A stretch of DNA of 64,000 bases from Pseudoflavonifractor sp. 524-17 (GCF_009935845.1 NZ_QWEK01000023.1:1-64000), one strand, 5' to 3'; positions 19,153 through 28,761 are shown, counted from the stretch's first letter. Translations and numbers: made by a program. Notes: generated from the letters alone by a model not told the origin.

Positions 19153-20547
19153 TCAGCTTCCCGCCCGGGTGATGTCGTTGATCCATGCGTGGGAACGGAA
19201 ACGCAGGATACCCAGCGTGCTCTTTACCAGCTGCTCTGCCGATATGGCCACATACACCCAGAAGATACCCCACCGCAGCACCAGGGCGAAGAAGGCGGCC
19301 AGCGGGATGGCCACCAGCCACATGGCGGACACGTCGATAAAGGCGGCCACCCGGATATCCCCGCCGCCCCGGAGCACCCCCACCGTATTGGTGGTGTCAA
19401 AGGCGCGCAGAGGCATGGGGATGGACACGAAAGTAAGGATTAGGGTGGCCACCCGGCCCGCCTCCGGGGAGAGGTGGAAGACGGGGTAGACCAGCGCCGG
19501 CAGCCAGGTATGGCAGGAGAGCAGCAGCACTCCGCCGATGACCACGCCGCACAGCACGGATAAAAGGTTCAGCGCCGCGGCCACCTCATACACCGTGGAC
19601 CGCCGGCCTGCGCCGATCTCCCGGCCCACGATAATGGCGGCGGTGCCGGCGATGGCGAAGACGGCCACCATGGTTACATCCTCAATGTTGCCTGTAATGG
19701 CCCGGGCGGCTAAAATCTCCTTGCTGCCCTCCATATGGCCCATGATCACCTTATACATGGAAGTGCCCAGACCCCAGAGGGTCTCGTTGAGCACCACCGG
19801 CGTGCCGAAGCGGAGGAACTTTTTCAGCAGCGCCTGATTGGGCCGGAGCATCAGCTGAGGTTTTAAGCGGAAGCGCTTGTTGCACAGGGCGTAGGCCGCC
19901 ATGGCGGCGAATTCCACAATGCGGGAGATCAAAGTGGCCAGAGCCGCCCCCTCCACCCCCAGCCGGGGTGCGCCCAGGTTGCCGAAGATGAGCACCCAGT
20001 TCAAAAAAGTGTTGGTTCCCATGGAGACAGCGAAAATGATCAGCCCCAGCTTGGGGTTCTCCATGCTCCGATGGGCCCCCACGTACACGCCGGTGACGCT
20101 GTTGAACAGATAGGACAGGCCCACAATGCGGGCGTACCGCGCCGCCAGGGGGATCAGCTCCTGATTGTCGGTGAGCAGAGACATCAGCTCCACCGGGAAG
20201 CAGGTCATCACCACCGCGAATACCGACGAGATGGCCAGGGCAAAATACAGCCCGATGCCCATCACCCGGTTGATGGCGTCCGTATCCCCCTTGCCCCAGT
20301 ACTGACTGATGAGGACGGAGGACCCGCTTTGCAGTCCAAAAATCACCAGCTGGATGATAAACACCGGGATGTTAGCCTGGGCGACCGCCGCCAGGGGCGC
20401 TTCCCCCAGCGTGCCCACCATAAAAGTATCAATCATTCCCAGGGAGGTGGTAATCAAATTTTGAAGCAGAATGGGCAGTGCCAGCGACACCACATTGCGG
20501 TAAAACGCGCTGCCCCGCCTGAGACAGGAAAACATAAAGCAAACCAA
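19153..20547 (-). CDS. MATE-family efflux transporter
   Basis: A 464-residue, 12-TM multidrug and toxin extrusion protein. The NorM-like first helix (SLALPILLQNLITTSLGMIDTFMVG), the SQYWGKGD loop and repeated hydrophobic segments define the family. Such pumps expel cationic compounds in exchange for Na+ or H+. A start a few codons further in is possible; GTTTGC-rich upstream sequence gives no clear ribosome site. It lies downstream of a 100-bp dispersed repeat that separates it from the cysteine desulfurase gene. Confidence 0.9.
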   Translation of the reverse strand: MVCFMFSCLRRGSAFYRNVVSLALPILLQNLITTSLGMIDTFMVGTLGEAPLAAVAQANIPVFIIQLVIFGLQSGSSVLISQYWGKGDTDAINRVMGIGLYFALAISSVFAVVMTCFPVELMSLLTDNQELIPLAARYARIVGLSYLFNSVTGVYVGAHRSMENPKLGLIIFAVSMGTNTFLNWVLIFGNLGAPRLGVEGAALATLISRIVEFAAMAAYALCNKRFRLKPQLMLRPNQALLKKFLRFGTPVVLNETLWGLGTSMYKVIMGHMEGSKEILAARAITGNIEDVTMVAVFAIAGTAAIIVGREIGAGRRSTVYEVAAALNLLSVLCGVVIGGVLLLSCHTWLPALVYPVFHLSPEAGRVATLILTFVSIPMPLRAFDTTNTVGVLRGGGDIRVAAFIDVSAMWLVAIPLAAFFALVLRWGIFWVYVAISAEQLVKSTLGILRFRSHAWINDITRAGS

Positions 20548-20596
20548 CTCTCTACAAATCTATCAATGGACATACTCAGATATGAGAACCTGGACT

Positions 20597-20696
20597 TATA
20601 ACCGTGGAATGGCGGATGACCGCGGGAGTTTCTGCCGCCGCGGGGGCGGCAAAAGACCCGGCCGGACAGCGTTCAGCGGCTGTGGATACAGGTTCT
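20597..20696. repeat. dispersed 100-bp repeat, copy A
   Basis: This stretch aligns over its whole length with 53272-53368. Shared blocks include ATAACCG at one end, GACC(C)GG(C/T)(C/T)GGACA(G/A)CGTTC in the centre and an end block TG(G/A)AT(A)(C/T)AGGTTCT. It sits between the MATE and cysteine desulfurase genes. A GCCGCC/GGCGGC hairpin lies in the middle. Confidence 0.6.
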
Positions 20697-20698
20697 TT

Positions 20699-21835
20699 TT
20701 ATGACAGTCCCACCCGGCCGGCCTGAATCTCTTTCAGCGCGGCGATGAGGGCGCCGGCCTCCTCATAGGTGCTGTCCGGCCCGAAGGACAGGCGCAGCAC
20801 CCCCATCCGGGTCCGCTTGGGCAGATCCAGAGCGGCAAGGACGTGACTGGGCCGGCCCTTGTGGCAGGCGGAGCCGGAGGAGACGCAGATCCCAAAATCT
20901 CCCAGGGCCCGCACCAGCATCTCGCTGGGGTAGCCCGGCAGGGACACGGCGCAGATATGGGGCGCCTCTCCGGCGGATACAATCTCTATCCCCGGCACGT
21001 TTGCGCACAGCTCATTCAGGGTATACTCTTTCAGGGAAGCCATGTGGGCGCGGTAGGCCGGGGCATGGGCGGTCCAGTCCCGGCAGGCGGCGGCCAGGGC
21101 GGCAATCTGGGCGGTGGCCTCTGTGCCGGAGCGCAGGCCCCCCTCCTGTCCGCCCCCCCGCAGCAGGGGGGGCAGCTTTAACCCTCTGCGGATATACTGC
21201 GCCCCAACCCCCTTGGGCGCGCGGATCTTGTGTCCGCTGACGGTGAGCAGGTCCACCCCCAATTCTGCCGGGGTGAAGGGGATTTTTAAAAATCCCTGCA
21301 CCGCGTCGGTGTGGAAGAGGATATCAGGGCAGAACGCCTTTACCATTCTGGCGCACCCGGCCACCGGCTGAATCGTCCCCAGCTCGTTGTTCACCAGCAT
21401 CACGGACACCAGCACGGTCTCCTCCCCCAGGGCGGCGGCTAACTCCTCCGGGCGGATGCGCCCCTGCCGGTCCGGCTTGAGCCGGGTGACGGTATATCCC
21501 TTCCGCTCCAGGGCTTTGATGGGCTCCAGTACGGCGGCGTGCTCAATGGCGGTGGTGATGATGTGCCTGCCCCGGCGGCGGCCGTGGTCCGCGGCGGCAG
21601 CTACCGCCCAGTTGTCCCCCTCGGTGCCGCAGGAGGTAAAGCAGATCTCCCCTGCCTCACACCCCAGGGCGGCGGCGACAGCCGCCCGATATTCCCCCAG
21701 CCGTTGGGCGGCCGCCCGTCCGAAGGCGCACTGGGCGGAGGGATTGCCGAACTGCGCCGTCATCTCCTCCGCCGCGGCCTGGACGGCGGCGGCGCACACC
21801 GGCGTGGTGGCTGCGTGATCCAAATAGGCAAACAT
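20699..21835 (-). CDS. cysteine desulfurase (NifS/IscS family)
   Basis: A PLP-dependent enzyme that removes sulfur from cysteine as an enzyme-bound persulfide for Fe-S clusters or tRNA thiolation. In this 378-residue protein the N-terminus is the typical AYLDHAATTPV, the PLP lysine is Lys203 (SGHKIRAPKG), and the catalytic Cys324 lies in SSGSACHKGRPS. The order and size are those of the NifS group. No iscU- or thiI-like gene follows, so the acceptor is unknown. The dispersed repeat copy A starts within a few bases of the stop codon. Confidence 0.94.
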   Translation of the reverse strand: MFAYLDHAATTPVCAAAVQAAAEEMTAQFGNPSAQCAFGRAAAQRLGEYRAAVAAALGCEAGEICFTSCGTEGDNWAVAAAADHGRRRGRHIITTAIEHAAVLEPIKALERKGYTVTRLKPDRQGRIRPEELAAALGEETVLVSVMLVNNELGTIQPVAGCARMVKAFCPDILFHTDAVQGFLKIPFTPAELGVDLLTVSGHKIRAPKGVGAQYIRRGLKLPPLLRGGGQEGGLRSGTEATAQIAALAAACRDWTAHAPAYRAHMASLKEYTLNELCANVPGIEIVSAGEAPHICAVSLPGYPSEMLVRALGDFGICVSSGSACHKGRPSHVLAALDLPKRTRMGVLRLSFGPDSTYEEAGALIAALKEIQAGRVGLS

Positions 21836-21917
21836 CCCGAGCGCCCCTTCCCATTGGTAATTCAGTTATTGTATCCTTCCAGCACAAAAAAGTCAACCAC
21901 ACAGAGGAGTGAAAGGT

Positions 21918-22076
21918 ATGGAATCCTATGTCTGCGGCCCCTGCGGCTATGTATACGACCCCGCTGTGGGGGATCCGGAGCACGGCGTCGCCCCCGGCAC
22001 CCCCTTTGAGGCCCTCCCCGACGGCTGGGTCTGCCCCATCTGCGGCCTGGGCAAAGAGGTCTTTGAAAAGCAATAA
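21918..22076 (+). CDS. rubredoxin
   Basis: A 52-residue one-iron electron carrier. The two CxxC knuckles are visible: [11 protein letters not shown] at 5-14 and [11 protein letters not shown] at 37-46, with the conserved acidic [14 protein letters not shown] between them. The start follows GAGGAGTGAAAG. It probably serves in oxygen or superoxide detoxification in this anaerobe. It is monocistronic, divergent from the cysteine desulfurase and followed by a terminator. Confidence 0.96.
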   Translation: MESYVCGPCGYVYDPAVGDPEHGVAPGTPFEALPDGWVCPICGLGKEVFEKQ

Positions 22077-22084
22077 GCTGCCTG

Positions 22085-22110
22085 AAACCGCCCCCATGGG
22101 GCGGTTTTTC
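22085..22110 (+). terminator. rubredoxin terminator
   Basis: AAACCGCCCC and GGGGCGGTTT pair around CAT and are followed by TTTTC, 9 nt after the stop codon. Confidence 0.9.
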
Positions 22111-22213
22111 GGTGCGCAAGCGACCGCCGGTGCATCTGAAAAACTCCGGCAGGCGGGCTGCCCTTTGTCAAGCGATGGCATCATAGATTGAGATAACTTA
22201 GATGGGCTTATTA

Positions 22214-22242
22214 TTGACGTAATCGAGGGTATATGATATTAT
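22214..22242 (+). promoter_or_regulatory. sigma-A promoter of the hybrid kinase operon
   Basis: TTGACG (22214-22219), a 17-nt spacer and TATTAT (22237-22242) lie about 70 nt upstream of the first kinase start. Confidence 0.75.
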
Positions 22243-22312
22243 GACAAAGATTTTCTGACTTTTGCGGCGAAGCTGTGGGAACAGGGCGGAAAGCGGTCTG
22301 GAGGGTAGGCGT

Positions 22313-24934
22313 ATGGAGCATTCAGAGGGATTTTGGGAACAGACTGGAGAAGGCGCTCCGGACTTTAGGGTCCATGAGCAGCAAAGTGGTATGCGGAGCG
22401 TGCAGAATCTGGAGGTTATTATCAACGAGGGCCTTCGCGTCGCCCTGTTGGAGGAAACGCCGGATGATTCACTCCAGGTGCTGCTGAAGCACCTGGGAAA
22501 GGCCCTGAACGGGGCGCGGACCTATATCTTTGAGCAGAATGAGTCCGGTGGCGATGACAACACCTACGAGTGGACGGCCGATGGGGTGGCGCCGGAAAAG
22601 GAGAATCTTCAAAATGTCCCTGCGGAGGTGTGCGCCAGCTGGTATCGGAATTTCAGCACCGGCAGGCACATTGTCATCAAGGACCTGGAAAATATCCGGG
22701 AGACCGAGCCCCTTCAATACGAGAACCTGAAGCGCCAGGGCATTCATTCCCTTGTCGTGGTCCCCTTGTATGACGGCAAGCGGATCGTCGGCTTTTACGG
22801 CGTGGACAATCCCCCTGTAAAATCGCTGGAATACGCGTCAAATATGCTTCAGACAGCGGCATACTTTATCGTATCCTCTCTGAAACGGCGCAACCTGTTC
22901 CGGGCGCTTCAAAAGCGCAGCTACAACGTGCTTCACGCCCTCAGCGTGGATTATCTGGGCATCTATCAGGTAAACTTCGACACAGGCGAGTGCGAGATCT
23001 ACCGGAACAGCAAACGGGTGGGCTTGGATTGGGCGGCCCATTTTATTAAGGATGGCTATCAGGCGGCGATGGAGCGGTACATTTCCAAGTGCGTGGCCCC
23101 CCAGGACCAGGAACGCCTGCGCGCCATGACGAAGAAGGACTATGTGCTCACCCAGCTCCGGACAGAGAAGAAGTTTTCTGTCCGATACCAGGTAAGTGAG
23201 AATTTTTTTGGACTAAAATACCTGGAGATTCATTTTTCCGCCACAGAGAAGACCCAGGCAGAGAACTGCGCTATTTTTGCCCAGCGGGACGTCAACGCCG
23301 TGGTGGAGCAGGAGGAGACGTACAAGCTGGAGGCGAGGCAGAGCCTGGAGGACATTCTGGAGGGCGCCAGAACCGGCATCTGGACCATTGAGCTGGAGGA
23401 GGGGTGCCAGCCGAGGATGTACGCGGACCGGACCATGCAGATTCTTCTGGGCGTGCCGGGCGAGATCGAGCCGGAGGCGTGCTACCGGCACTGGTTTGAA
23501 CATATTGATCCGGACTATGTGGAAATGGTACAGGAATCCGTACAGGAAATATTGAAGACCGGGCGTTCGGAGGTAATTTACCCCTGGAATCATCCGGAGC
23601 TGGGGAAAATTTATGTCCGTTGCGGCGGTGTGCCGGACAAGGCTTTTAAAAAACCGGGCGCCTGCCTGAACGGATACCATCAGGACATCACGGAGACCAT
23701 GGTGGCGCGGAAGAAGCAGGAGCAGTCCATCATGGAGCTTCTGGAGCGGGTGAGGCAGGCAAATTCGGCAAAAAGTGAATTCCTCTCCCATATGTCCCAC
23801 GACCTCCGCACGCCGATCAACGGGATTCTGGGAATGCTGGCCATTTTGGAAAAAAGCCAGGATGACCCGGAGCGGCAGAGGGACTGCCAGAGGAAAATTC
23901 GTGCGTCAACCGAGCATCTGCTGTCTCTGGTCAACGACGTTCTTCAGGTCAGCAAGCTGGAGAGCGGAAGGCCGGCGGCGGTGGAGGAGCCCTTCGATCT
24001 CCGCAATACCTTGGAAGACTGTATCACCATTCTCTCCCCCCTGGCGGAGGAGCGGGGCATCCGGCTGGAGCTGGAGGCGTCCGGCCTGCGCCATAACAGG
24101 GTCATTGGGAATCCGCTGCACTTGAGGCAGATCCTGATGAATGTCATCGACAACGCCCTCAAATATAACCGCCCCCGCGGCTCTGTCTTTGTCCAGGCGG
24201 AGGAGACCGCCTTCCAGGACGGCACCGCAACCTGCCGGTTTGTCATCAAGGACACCGGCATCGGCATCGGAGAGGACTTCAAGGCACACATTTTTGAGCC
24301 CTTCACCCAGGAGCATCAAGGCGCCAGGACCAACTATAACGGCGTTGGGCTGGGCATGTCTATTGTAAAGAAATTGGTAGACCAGATGAAGGGAACCGTT
24401 ACAGTAGACAGCCAGCCGGGCGAGGGAAGCGTGGTCCAAATCACCCTGCCTGTTCGAGTGGATGAGACATGGGACGGACAGCCCGCAGATGAAGAGGGCG
24501 ATGTTGCCGGGATGTGTGTCCTTTTGGTGGAGGACAACGAGATCAACTGTGAAATCGTAGAATATATTCTCAAGGAGGCGGGCGCGCAGGTGGTAACCGC
24601 CAACGACGGAAAGGCCGCCGTAGATGCGTTTACGGCGTCCGCTCCGGGGACGTTTGACTGCGTACTCATGGATTTGATGATGCCGGTTATGAGCGGGTAT
24701 GAGGCGGCGCGGGTGATTCGCGGCCTGAACCGGGCGGACGCACAGGCCGTGCCCATCATAGCGCTGTCGGCCAACGCATTTGAAGAGGATATCGCACTGG
24801 CAAAGGACGCCGGGATGAATGAGCACCTGGCAAAACCGGTGGACATCCGCAGGATGCTCCAGGTCATGAGCCGGTTTCGAGGCCAGTATCAGGCGGCACA
24901 AGAGTTAAAAACTGTGGAGATGGAAGAAATATGA
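22313..24934 (+). CDS. cytoplasmic hybrid histidine kinase (GAF-PAS-HisKA-HATPase-REC)
   Basis: An 873-residue kinase with no membrane segment. It has a GAF-like domain (about 30-185, GIHSLVVVPLYDGKRIVGFYGVDN), a middle sensor region and a PAS-like domain (about 330-460), HisKA with His496 (FLSHMSHDLRTPING), HATPase_c (NVIDNALKYNRP, DTGIGIG, GVGLGMSIV) and a complete receiver with Asp787 (VLMDLMMP). GGAGGG precedes ATG 22313. The stop overlaps the start of the next hybrid kinase by 4 nt, so the two are translationally coupled. There is no output domain and no HPt gene nearby, so the phosphorelay target is elsewhere. Confidence 0.92.
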   Translation: MEHSEGFWEQTGEGAPDFRVHEQQSGMRSVQNLEVIINEGLRVALLEETPDDSLQVLLKHLGKALNGARTYIFEQNESGGDDNTYEWTADGVAPEKENLQNVPAEVCASWYRNFSTGRHIVIKDLENIRETEPLQYENLKRQGIHSLVVVPLYDGKRIVGFYGVDNPPVKSLEYASNMLQTAAYFIVSSLKRRNLFRALQKRSYNVLHALSVDYLGIYQVNFDTGECEIYRNSKRVGLDWAAHFIKDGYQAAMERYISKCVAPQDQERLRAMTKKDYVLTQLRTEKKFSVRYQVSENFFGLKYLEIHFSATEKTQAENCAIFAQRDVNAVVEQEETYKLEARQSLEDILEGARTGIWTIELEEGCQPRMYADRTMQILLGVPGEIEPEACYRHWFEHIDPDYVEMVQESVQEILKTGRSEVIYPWNHPELGKIYVRCGGVPDKAFKKPGACLNGYHQDITETMVARKKQEQSIMELLERVRQANSAKSEFLSHMSHDLRTPINGILGMLAILEKSQDDPERQRDCQRKIRASTEHLLSLVNDVLQVSKLESGRPAAVEEPFDLRNTLEDCITILSPLAEERGIRLELEASGLRHNRVIGNPLHLRQILMNVIDNALKYNRPRGSVFVQAEETAFQDGTATCRFVIKDTGIGIGEDFKAHIFEPFTQEHQGARTNYNGVGLGMSIVKKLVDQMKGTVTVDSQPGEGSVVQITLPVRVDETWDGQPADEEGDVAGMCVLLVEDNEINCEIVEYILKEAGAQVVTANDGKAAVDAFTASAPGTFDCVLMDLMMPVMSGYEAARVIRGLNRADAQAVPIIALSANAFEEDIALAKDAGMNEHLAKPVDIRRMLQVMSRFRGQYQAAQELKTVEMEEI

Positions 24935-27510
24935 AAAGCATGACTTTGCCGCGCTCGTTAAAAATCAGCATAGCGGTAGTTATTTGTCTCATTATTTTCG
25001 TGTTTTCCCTCCTTGGAGTATCCATTCACAATATGAGCGAAAACACCATCGAGGATATTGGCACTGCATATATGGCCGGAATGAACCAGCAGGTGTCCTT
25101 ACACTTTGAAACCATCATCGAGCTCCGCCTGACGATGGCGGAATCCATCGCGCACATCGCGGCAGGGGAGGGAGCGCCCAATTACGGCTCGAAGGAGGAG
25201 ATCGAATACGGCGCAAGGGCAAGGCATTTTTTGTGCGCCGCCCTATATTCGTCTGACGGCGAAATTGAAATGATCTACGGCGACCCTGTGGCGCTCAACC
25301 ACCCGGAGCCGTTTTTGGAGAGCCTGAGGAAGGGGGAGCGCAAGGCGGCGTCCGCCGTTGACAGCAGCGGCGCAGGGGTTATTTTGTTCGGTGTTCCCTG
25401 TAACTACCCCATGTCCGACGGAAGCGACAGTCTGGCCATCATTGTGGGGCTGTCTACCAAATACATGGGCGAGGTTCTCTTCCTCGATTCAGACAGTTCG
25501 CTGATGTATTCCTTCGTCATACGAAAGGATGGCAGCTACGTTGTCGGGAACGAGGGCGACGGCCACGAAACTTATTTTGACCGGCTCTACAGTATCTTTG
25601 ACGGCCAGGACCTGGAGGCGGCCTTCTATATTAAACAGCTGACGGCGGCCATGAATGCCAACGAAGACTATTCCGTTATTGTGAAAAACGGCGGGTCGCG
25701 CCACCATGTATATTGTACCAACCTCCCCTACTGCGAGTGGTACTTGGTGACAGTTCTTCCCTTCCAGGGGCTGGATTACGCTATCTCCGGCATGGGGGTT
25801 CGTTGGCTCGCCATCGTCTATGCCTCCTCGTTTGCGGTAATCGCCATGCTCCTCTACATATTCTGTCAGTGTCTGAAGCTATTCCGAAACCAGGTATCTG
25901 AGCTGAAGCGCATGAACACGGAAATGGATGCGGCGCGGAAATCTGCCGAGCAGGCACGCAGAGAGGCGGAATATGCCAACGCGGCGAAACAGGGCTTCCT
26001 CTCCAGCATGAGCCACGACATACGCACCCCCATGAATGCCATCATCGGTATGACCTCTCTGGCCATAGACAATATGGGCAACCCAGAACAGGTTCAGGAT
26101 TACCTGCATAAAATTGCGCTGTCCAGCAAGCATCTGCTGGGTCTTATCAATGATGTGCTGGATATATCGAAGATTGAAAGCGGCAAGATGACGCTGAACA
26201 TTGAGCCGGTGTCGTTAAGGGATGTGATGGACAGCATTGTCAATATGATGCAGCCCCAGATTCAGGCGAAAAATCAGAGGTTCCACGCAACGGCCTACGA
26301 AATTCTGTCGGAAGATGTATGCTGTGACAGTGTGCGGCTGAATCAGGTGTTGATTAACCTGCTGGGGAACGCCGTCAAATTTACGCCGGAACAGGGCTGT
26401 GTTGAGGTGTCAGTCTATCAGGAGGCGCTGCCGGAGGATACTGCCTGCGTTCGCACCCATTTCCTGGTGAGCGATACGGGGATCGGCATGTCAGAAGAGT
26501 ATCAGAAGGTAATCTTTGAGTCCTTCAGCAGAGAGGACAACACCCGTGTACAAAAAATAGAGGGTTCCGGGCTGGGAATGGCGATTACCAAGCGTATTGT
26601 AGACGCCATGGGCGGAACCATTTCTGTCCGCAGCGAACAGGGCAAGGGCAGCGAGTTCCATGTCACCCTTGACCTGGCAAAGGCGGCACGGCGGGAGACC
26701 AGCGCGGAACGTCCAGATTGGAATGTGCTGGTGGTTGACGGCAATCAGCGGTTGTGTGTCAATGCGGTTCATGCGCTGCAGTCTGTCGGCATCCGGGCTC
26801 AATGGTGTCTGAGCGGGGAGCAGGCGGTGGAACAGATTGCGCAGCACCGCCGCGATGACAGCTATCAGCTGACGATTCTGGGCTGGGACCTGCCGGATAT
26901 GAATGGGATCCAGGCGGCCCGGGCGATCCGGCTCAGCTGTGGAGAGGACGGTCCGGCTATGCTGCTCTCGGCCTGCGATTGGAGCGGGATAGAAAAGGAG
27001 GCCAGGGAGGCGGGAATTTCCGGGTTTATCTCCAGGCCGCTGTTCAAATCCACCTTGCTTGACGCCCTGAGCGCATTTTCCGGCACTGCCGTTGAAGAAG
27101 CTTCCGCCGAAAAGGCGGCGGACCTGGTGCTCCGCGGGAAACACATCTTACTGGCAGAGGATAACGAACTTAACTGGGAGGTTGCAAGGGAGCTCCTTTC
27201 CGCCCTTGAGATGGAGCTGGATTGGGTGGAAAACGGGAAAATCTGCGTTGCGAAATTTGAGGCATCCCCTGTCGGGTACTATGACGCGATTATTATGGAC
27301 GTGCGGATGCCTGTTATGGACGGCTACGAAGCGACCGCGGCCATTCGCGGGCTGAAGCGTGAGGACGCGGGCATTCCCATTATCGCGATGACCGCCGATG
27401 CGTTTTCAGAAGATATTCAAAGGTGTCTGGAGTGCGGTATGAACGACCACCTGGCAAAACCGATTGACATCCAAACCGTCGCCTACAAATTAAAAAAGTA
27501 TCTCAGATAA
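24931..27510 (+). CDS. membrane hybrid histidine kinase with one dead and one intact receiver
   Basis: An 859-residue kinase. TM1 is at about 8-30, an extracytoplasmic Cache-like sensor at about 31-287, TM2 at about 288-312, HisKA with His362 (FLSSMSHDIRTPMNA), then HATPase_c (NLLGNAVKFTP, DTGIGM, GSGLGMAI). The first receiver (about 592-705) has TILGWDLPDMNG, with Gly651 where the phosphorylated Asp belongs, and lacks the acidic pair at its N-terminus, so it cannot be phosphorylated. The second receiver (about 735-859) is complete with Asp790 (IIMDVRMPVMDG). Its start ATGA overlaps the previous kinase. It probably senses an extracellular small molecule; pseudo-receivers usually have a regulatory or docking role. 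Confidence 0.92.
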   Translation: MKSMTLPRSLKISIAVVICLIIFVFSLLGVSIHNMSENTIEDIGTAYMAGMNQQVSLHFETIIELRLTMAESIAHIAAGEGAPNYGSKEEIEYGARARHFLCAALYSSDGEIEMIYGDPVALNHPEPFLESLRKGERKAASAVDSSGAGVILFGVPCNYPMSDGSDSLAIIVGLSTKYMGEVLFLDSDSSLMYSFVIRKDGSYVVGNEGDGHETYFDRLYSIFDGQDLEAAFYIKQLTAAMNANEDYSVIVKNGGSRHHVYCTNLPYCEWYLVTVLPFQGLDYAISGMGVRWLAIVYASSFAVIAMLLYIFCQCLKLFRNQVSELKRMNTEMDAARKSAEQARREAEYANAAKQGFLSSMSHDIRTPMNAIIGMTSLAIDNMGNPEQVQDYLHKIALSSKHLLGLINDVLDISKIESGKMTLNIEPVSLRDVMDSIVNMMQPQIQAKNQRFHATAYEILSEDVCCDSVRLNQVLINLLGNAVKFTPEQGCVEVSVYQEALPEDTACVRTHFLVSDTGIGMSEEYQKVIFESFSREDNTRVQKIEGSGLGMAITKRIVDAMGGTISVRSEQGKGSEFHVTLDLAKAARRETSAERPDWNVLVVDGNQRLCVNAVHALQSVGIRAQWCLSGEQAVEQIAQHRRDDSYQLTILGWDLPDMNGIQAARAIRLSCGEDGPAMLLSACDWSGIEKEAREAGISGFISRPLFKSTLLDALSAFSGTAVEEASAEKAADLVLRGKHILLAEDNELNWEVARELLSALEMELDWVENGKICVAKFEASPVGYYDAIIMDVRMPVMDGYEATAAIRGLKREDAGIPIIAMTADAFSEDIQRCLECGMNDHLAKPIDIQTVAYKLKKYLR

Positions 27511-27531
27511 GAGAGATTGAATAGATAAAAA

Positions 27532-27568
27532 AGAGATTGCCTGCCCCCTTTGGGGGGCAGGCAATCTC
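27532..27568. terminator. hairpin 1 of 3, terminator-like
   Basis: GAGATTGCCTGCCCCC pairs with GGGGGCAGGCAATCTC. On the minus strand it is followed by TTTTTT, so it can end the XRE transcript; it also lies 22 nt after the kinase operon. Confidence 0.75.
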
Positions 27569-27618
27569 AAAGTGTCAAAAAACGCAAAATTTGAAGGTTT
27601 CGGAGGGAGGGATAGTGT

Positions 27619-27645
27619 GAAAGGGAACCGTCAGGGTTCCCTTTC
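27619..27645. repeat. hairpin 2 of 3
   Basis: GAAAGGGAACC and GGTTCCCTTTC pair perfectly with a small loop. No U-tract follows on either strand. Confidence 0.6.
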
Positions 27646-27659
27646 GCGTCCAGGCAAAT

Positions 27660-27693
27660 CAGTTTTCAGAACTTTTTGAAGTTCTGAAAACTG
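27660..27693. repeat. hairpin 3 of 3
   Basis: CAGTTTTCAGAACTT and AAGTTCTGAAAACTG form a perfect 15-bp stem with a TTTG loop. No U-tract is present. Three perfect hairpins within 165 bp are more than two converging genes need. Confidence 0.65.
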
Positions 27694-27734
27694 CCCCCAA
27701 TCTGTCAAAAAAGCCTCGCATTTTAGGAATAGAC

Positions 27735-28448
27735 TCAAAAAGGCTTTGACCCTGATTCGGATTTTGTATCTGAAGATGATGCAATACGCATTCGAAACGG
27801 TTGCGGGTTATGGCGATTCCCGGGTTTTTCCTGGAGCCGTCTGTTCCGGTTCAGCAAAACGTCAAGCTCATACTTCATCAATCCGTGTTTGGTGCAGTAC
27901 AGATATAGGCTTCCTCCGCCCCACATATCGGGGAATCGAAAATTGGGACTTTGTTCAGGGTATAGCCTGTTAATCCAAACGCGGTCGTCGTTTACACAGG
28001 CTGCAAAAAGGAGATAATGCTCCCGCCGCATGTCGTGCTGTACAGTGGCATAATATTCAGCATCAACGTCCTCTATCTGCGGCGTGTGTTTAGGGGCGGC
28101 TGTGTTCGGGAGCAGCGGCTGCAGCTGACGCCCGCAGCAGGCAATCGAAGCGGCCCCTGTGCTGGTGAGGATATTTCCGCAGACAGGGCAGACGTAAAAT
28201 TGTATCCGATCCATTTTCCCCACGTCAGGGCGGTTGGGATTCAACTCCCCCTGGAGCAATTTGAGAATATCTGCGCCCAGGACATTCGCCAGCGCTTCCC
28301 AAAGTGAAACGTCGGGGCATCCCAGGCCGCACTCCCATTTTGAAATCGTCTTATTGCTGATATTCAGCTGATCGGCAACCTGTTTTTGCGTTAGACCTTT
28401 TTCTGTACGAAGCTGAAGGATGAGCTTTCCAACCTTTGCACAATCCAT
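27735..28448 (-). CDS. XRE-family regulator with zinc-ribbon C-terminus
   Basis: A 237-residue protein. The N-terminal Cro/CI helix-turn-helix (about 4-60: KGLTQKQVADQLNISNKTISKWECG) is followed by a Cys-rich segment (YVCPVCGN... ACCGRQL, about 84-110) that can bind a metal, and a C-terminal domain rich in aromatic residues (VWINRLYPEQSPNFRFPDMWGGGSLYLYCTKHG). This architecture occurs in Firmicutes regulators that may sense metal or redox state; the ligand is not evident. GGGAGG precedes ATG 28448. It converges on the tandem kinase operon. Confidence 0.85.
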   Translation of the reverse strand: MDCAKVGKLILQLRTEKGLTQKQVADQLNISNKTISKWECGLGCPDVSLWEALANVLGADILKLLQGELNPNRPDVGKMDRIQFYVCPVCGNILTSTGAASIACCGRQLQPLLPNTAAPKHTPQIEDVDAEYYATVQHDMRREHYLLFAACVNDDRVWINRLYPEQSPNFRFPDMWGGGSLYLYCTKHGLMKYELDVLLNRNRRLQEKPGNRHNPQPFRMRIASSSDTKSESGSKPF

Positions 28449-28714
28449 CTGTTCGCCTCCCTATCAAGTACAGCTATTGTGCAGTAATTTGAACCAAACG
28501 TATTGGCGGCGGCTCATGCAGAGGAGCACCACTGCACGACGTTTGAATGGTAGACAAGGAGAGCTGTCAGAGCGAAATCCAGGGCCTTGTATATCAGCTC
28601 GAAGTGCCTGGAGGTTGATACGGTCTGTCAGCTCTTTGCAGCAGCCGCCTATTTATGTTCTCCTCTGCGATTGCGATAGAATATAGCAAATATTTTAGAA
28701 TTTTTCAGATAAAT
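28449..28714. other. gene-free region upstream of the XRE gene
   Basis: I see no gene, RNA motif or convincing promoter beyond the ribosome site of the XRE gene. Confidence 0.4.
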
Positions 28715-28761
28715 GCAAAAAAGGCCGCTACCCTGGAAGCACCAAGGCGGCAGCCTTTTTT
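28715..28761. terminator. terminator-like hairpin downstream of tRNA-Ala
   Basis: AAAAAAGGCCGC and GCGGCAGCCTTTTTT can pair with one bulge. The stem is flanked by an A-run on one side and a T-run on the other, so it can end transcripts in both directions, including the tRNA transcript. Confidence 0.6.
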
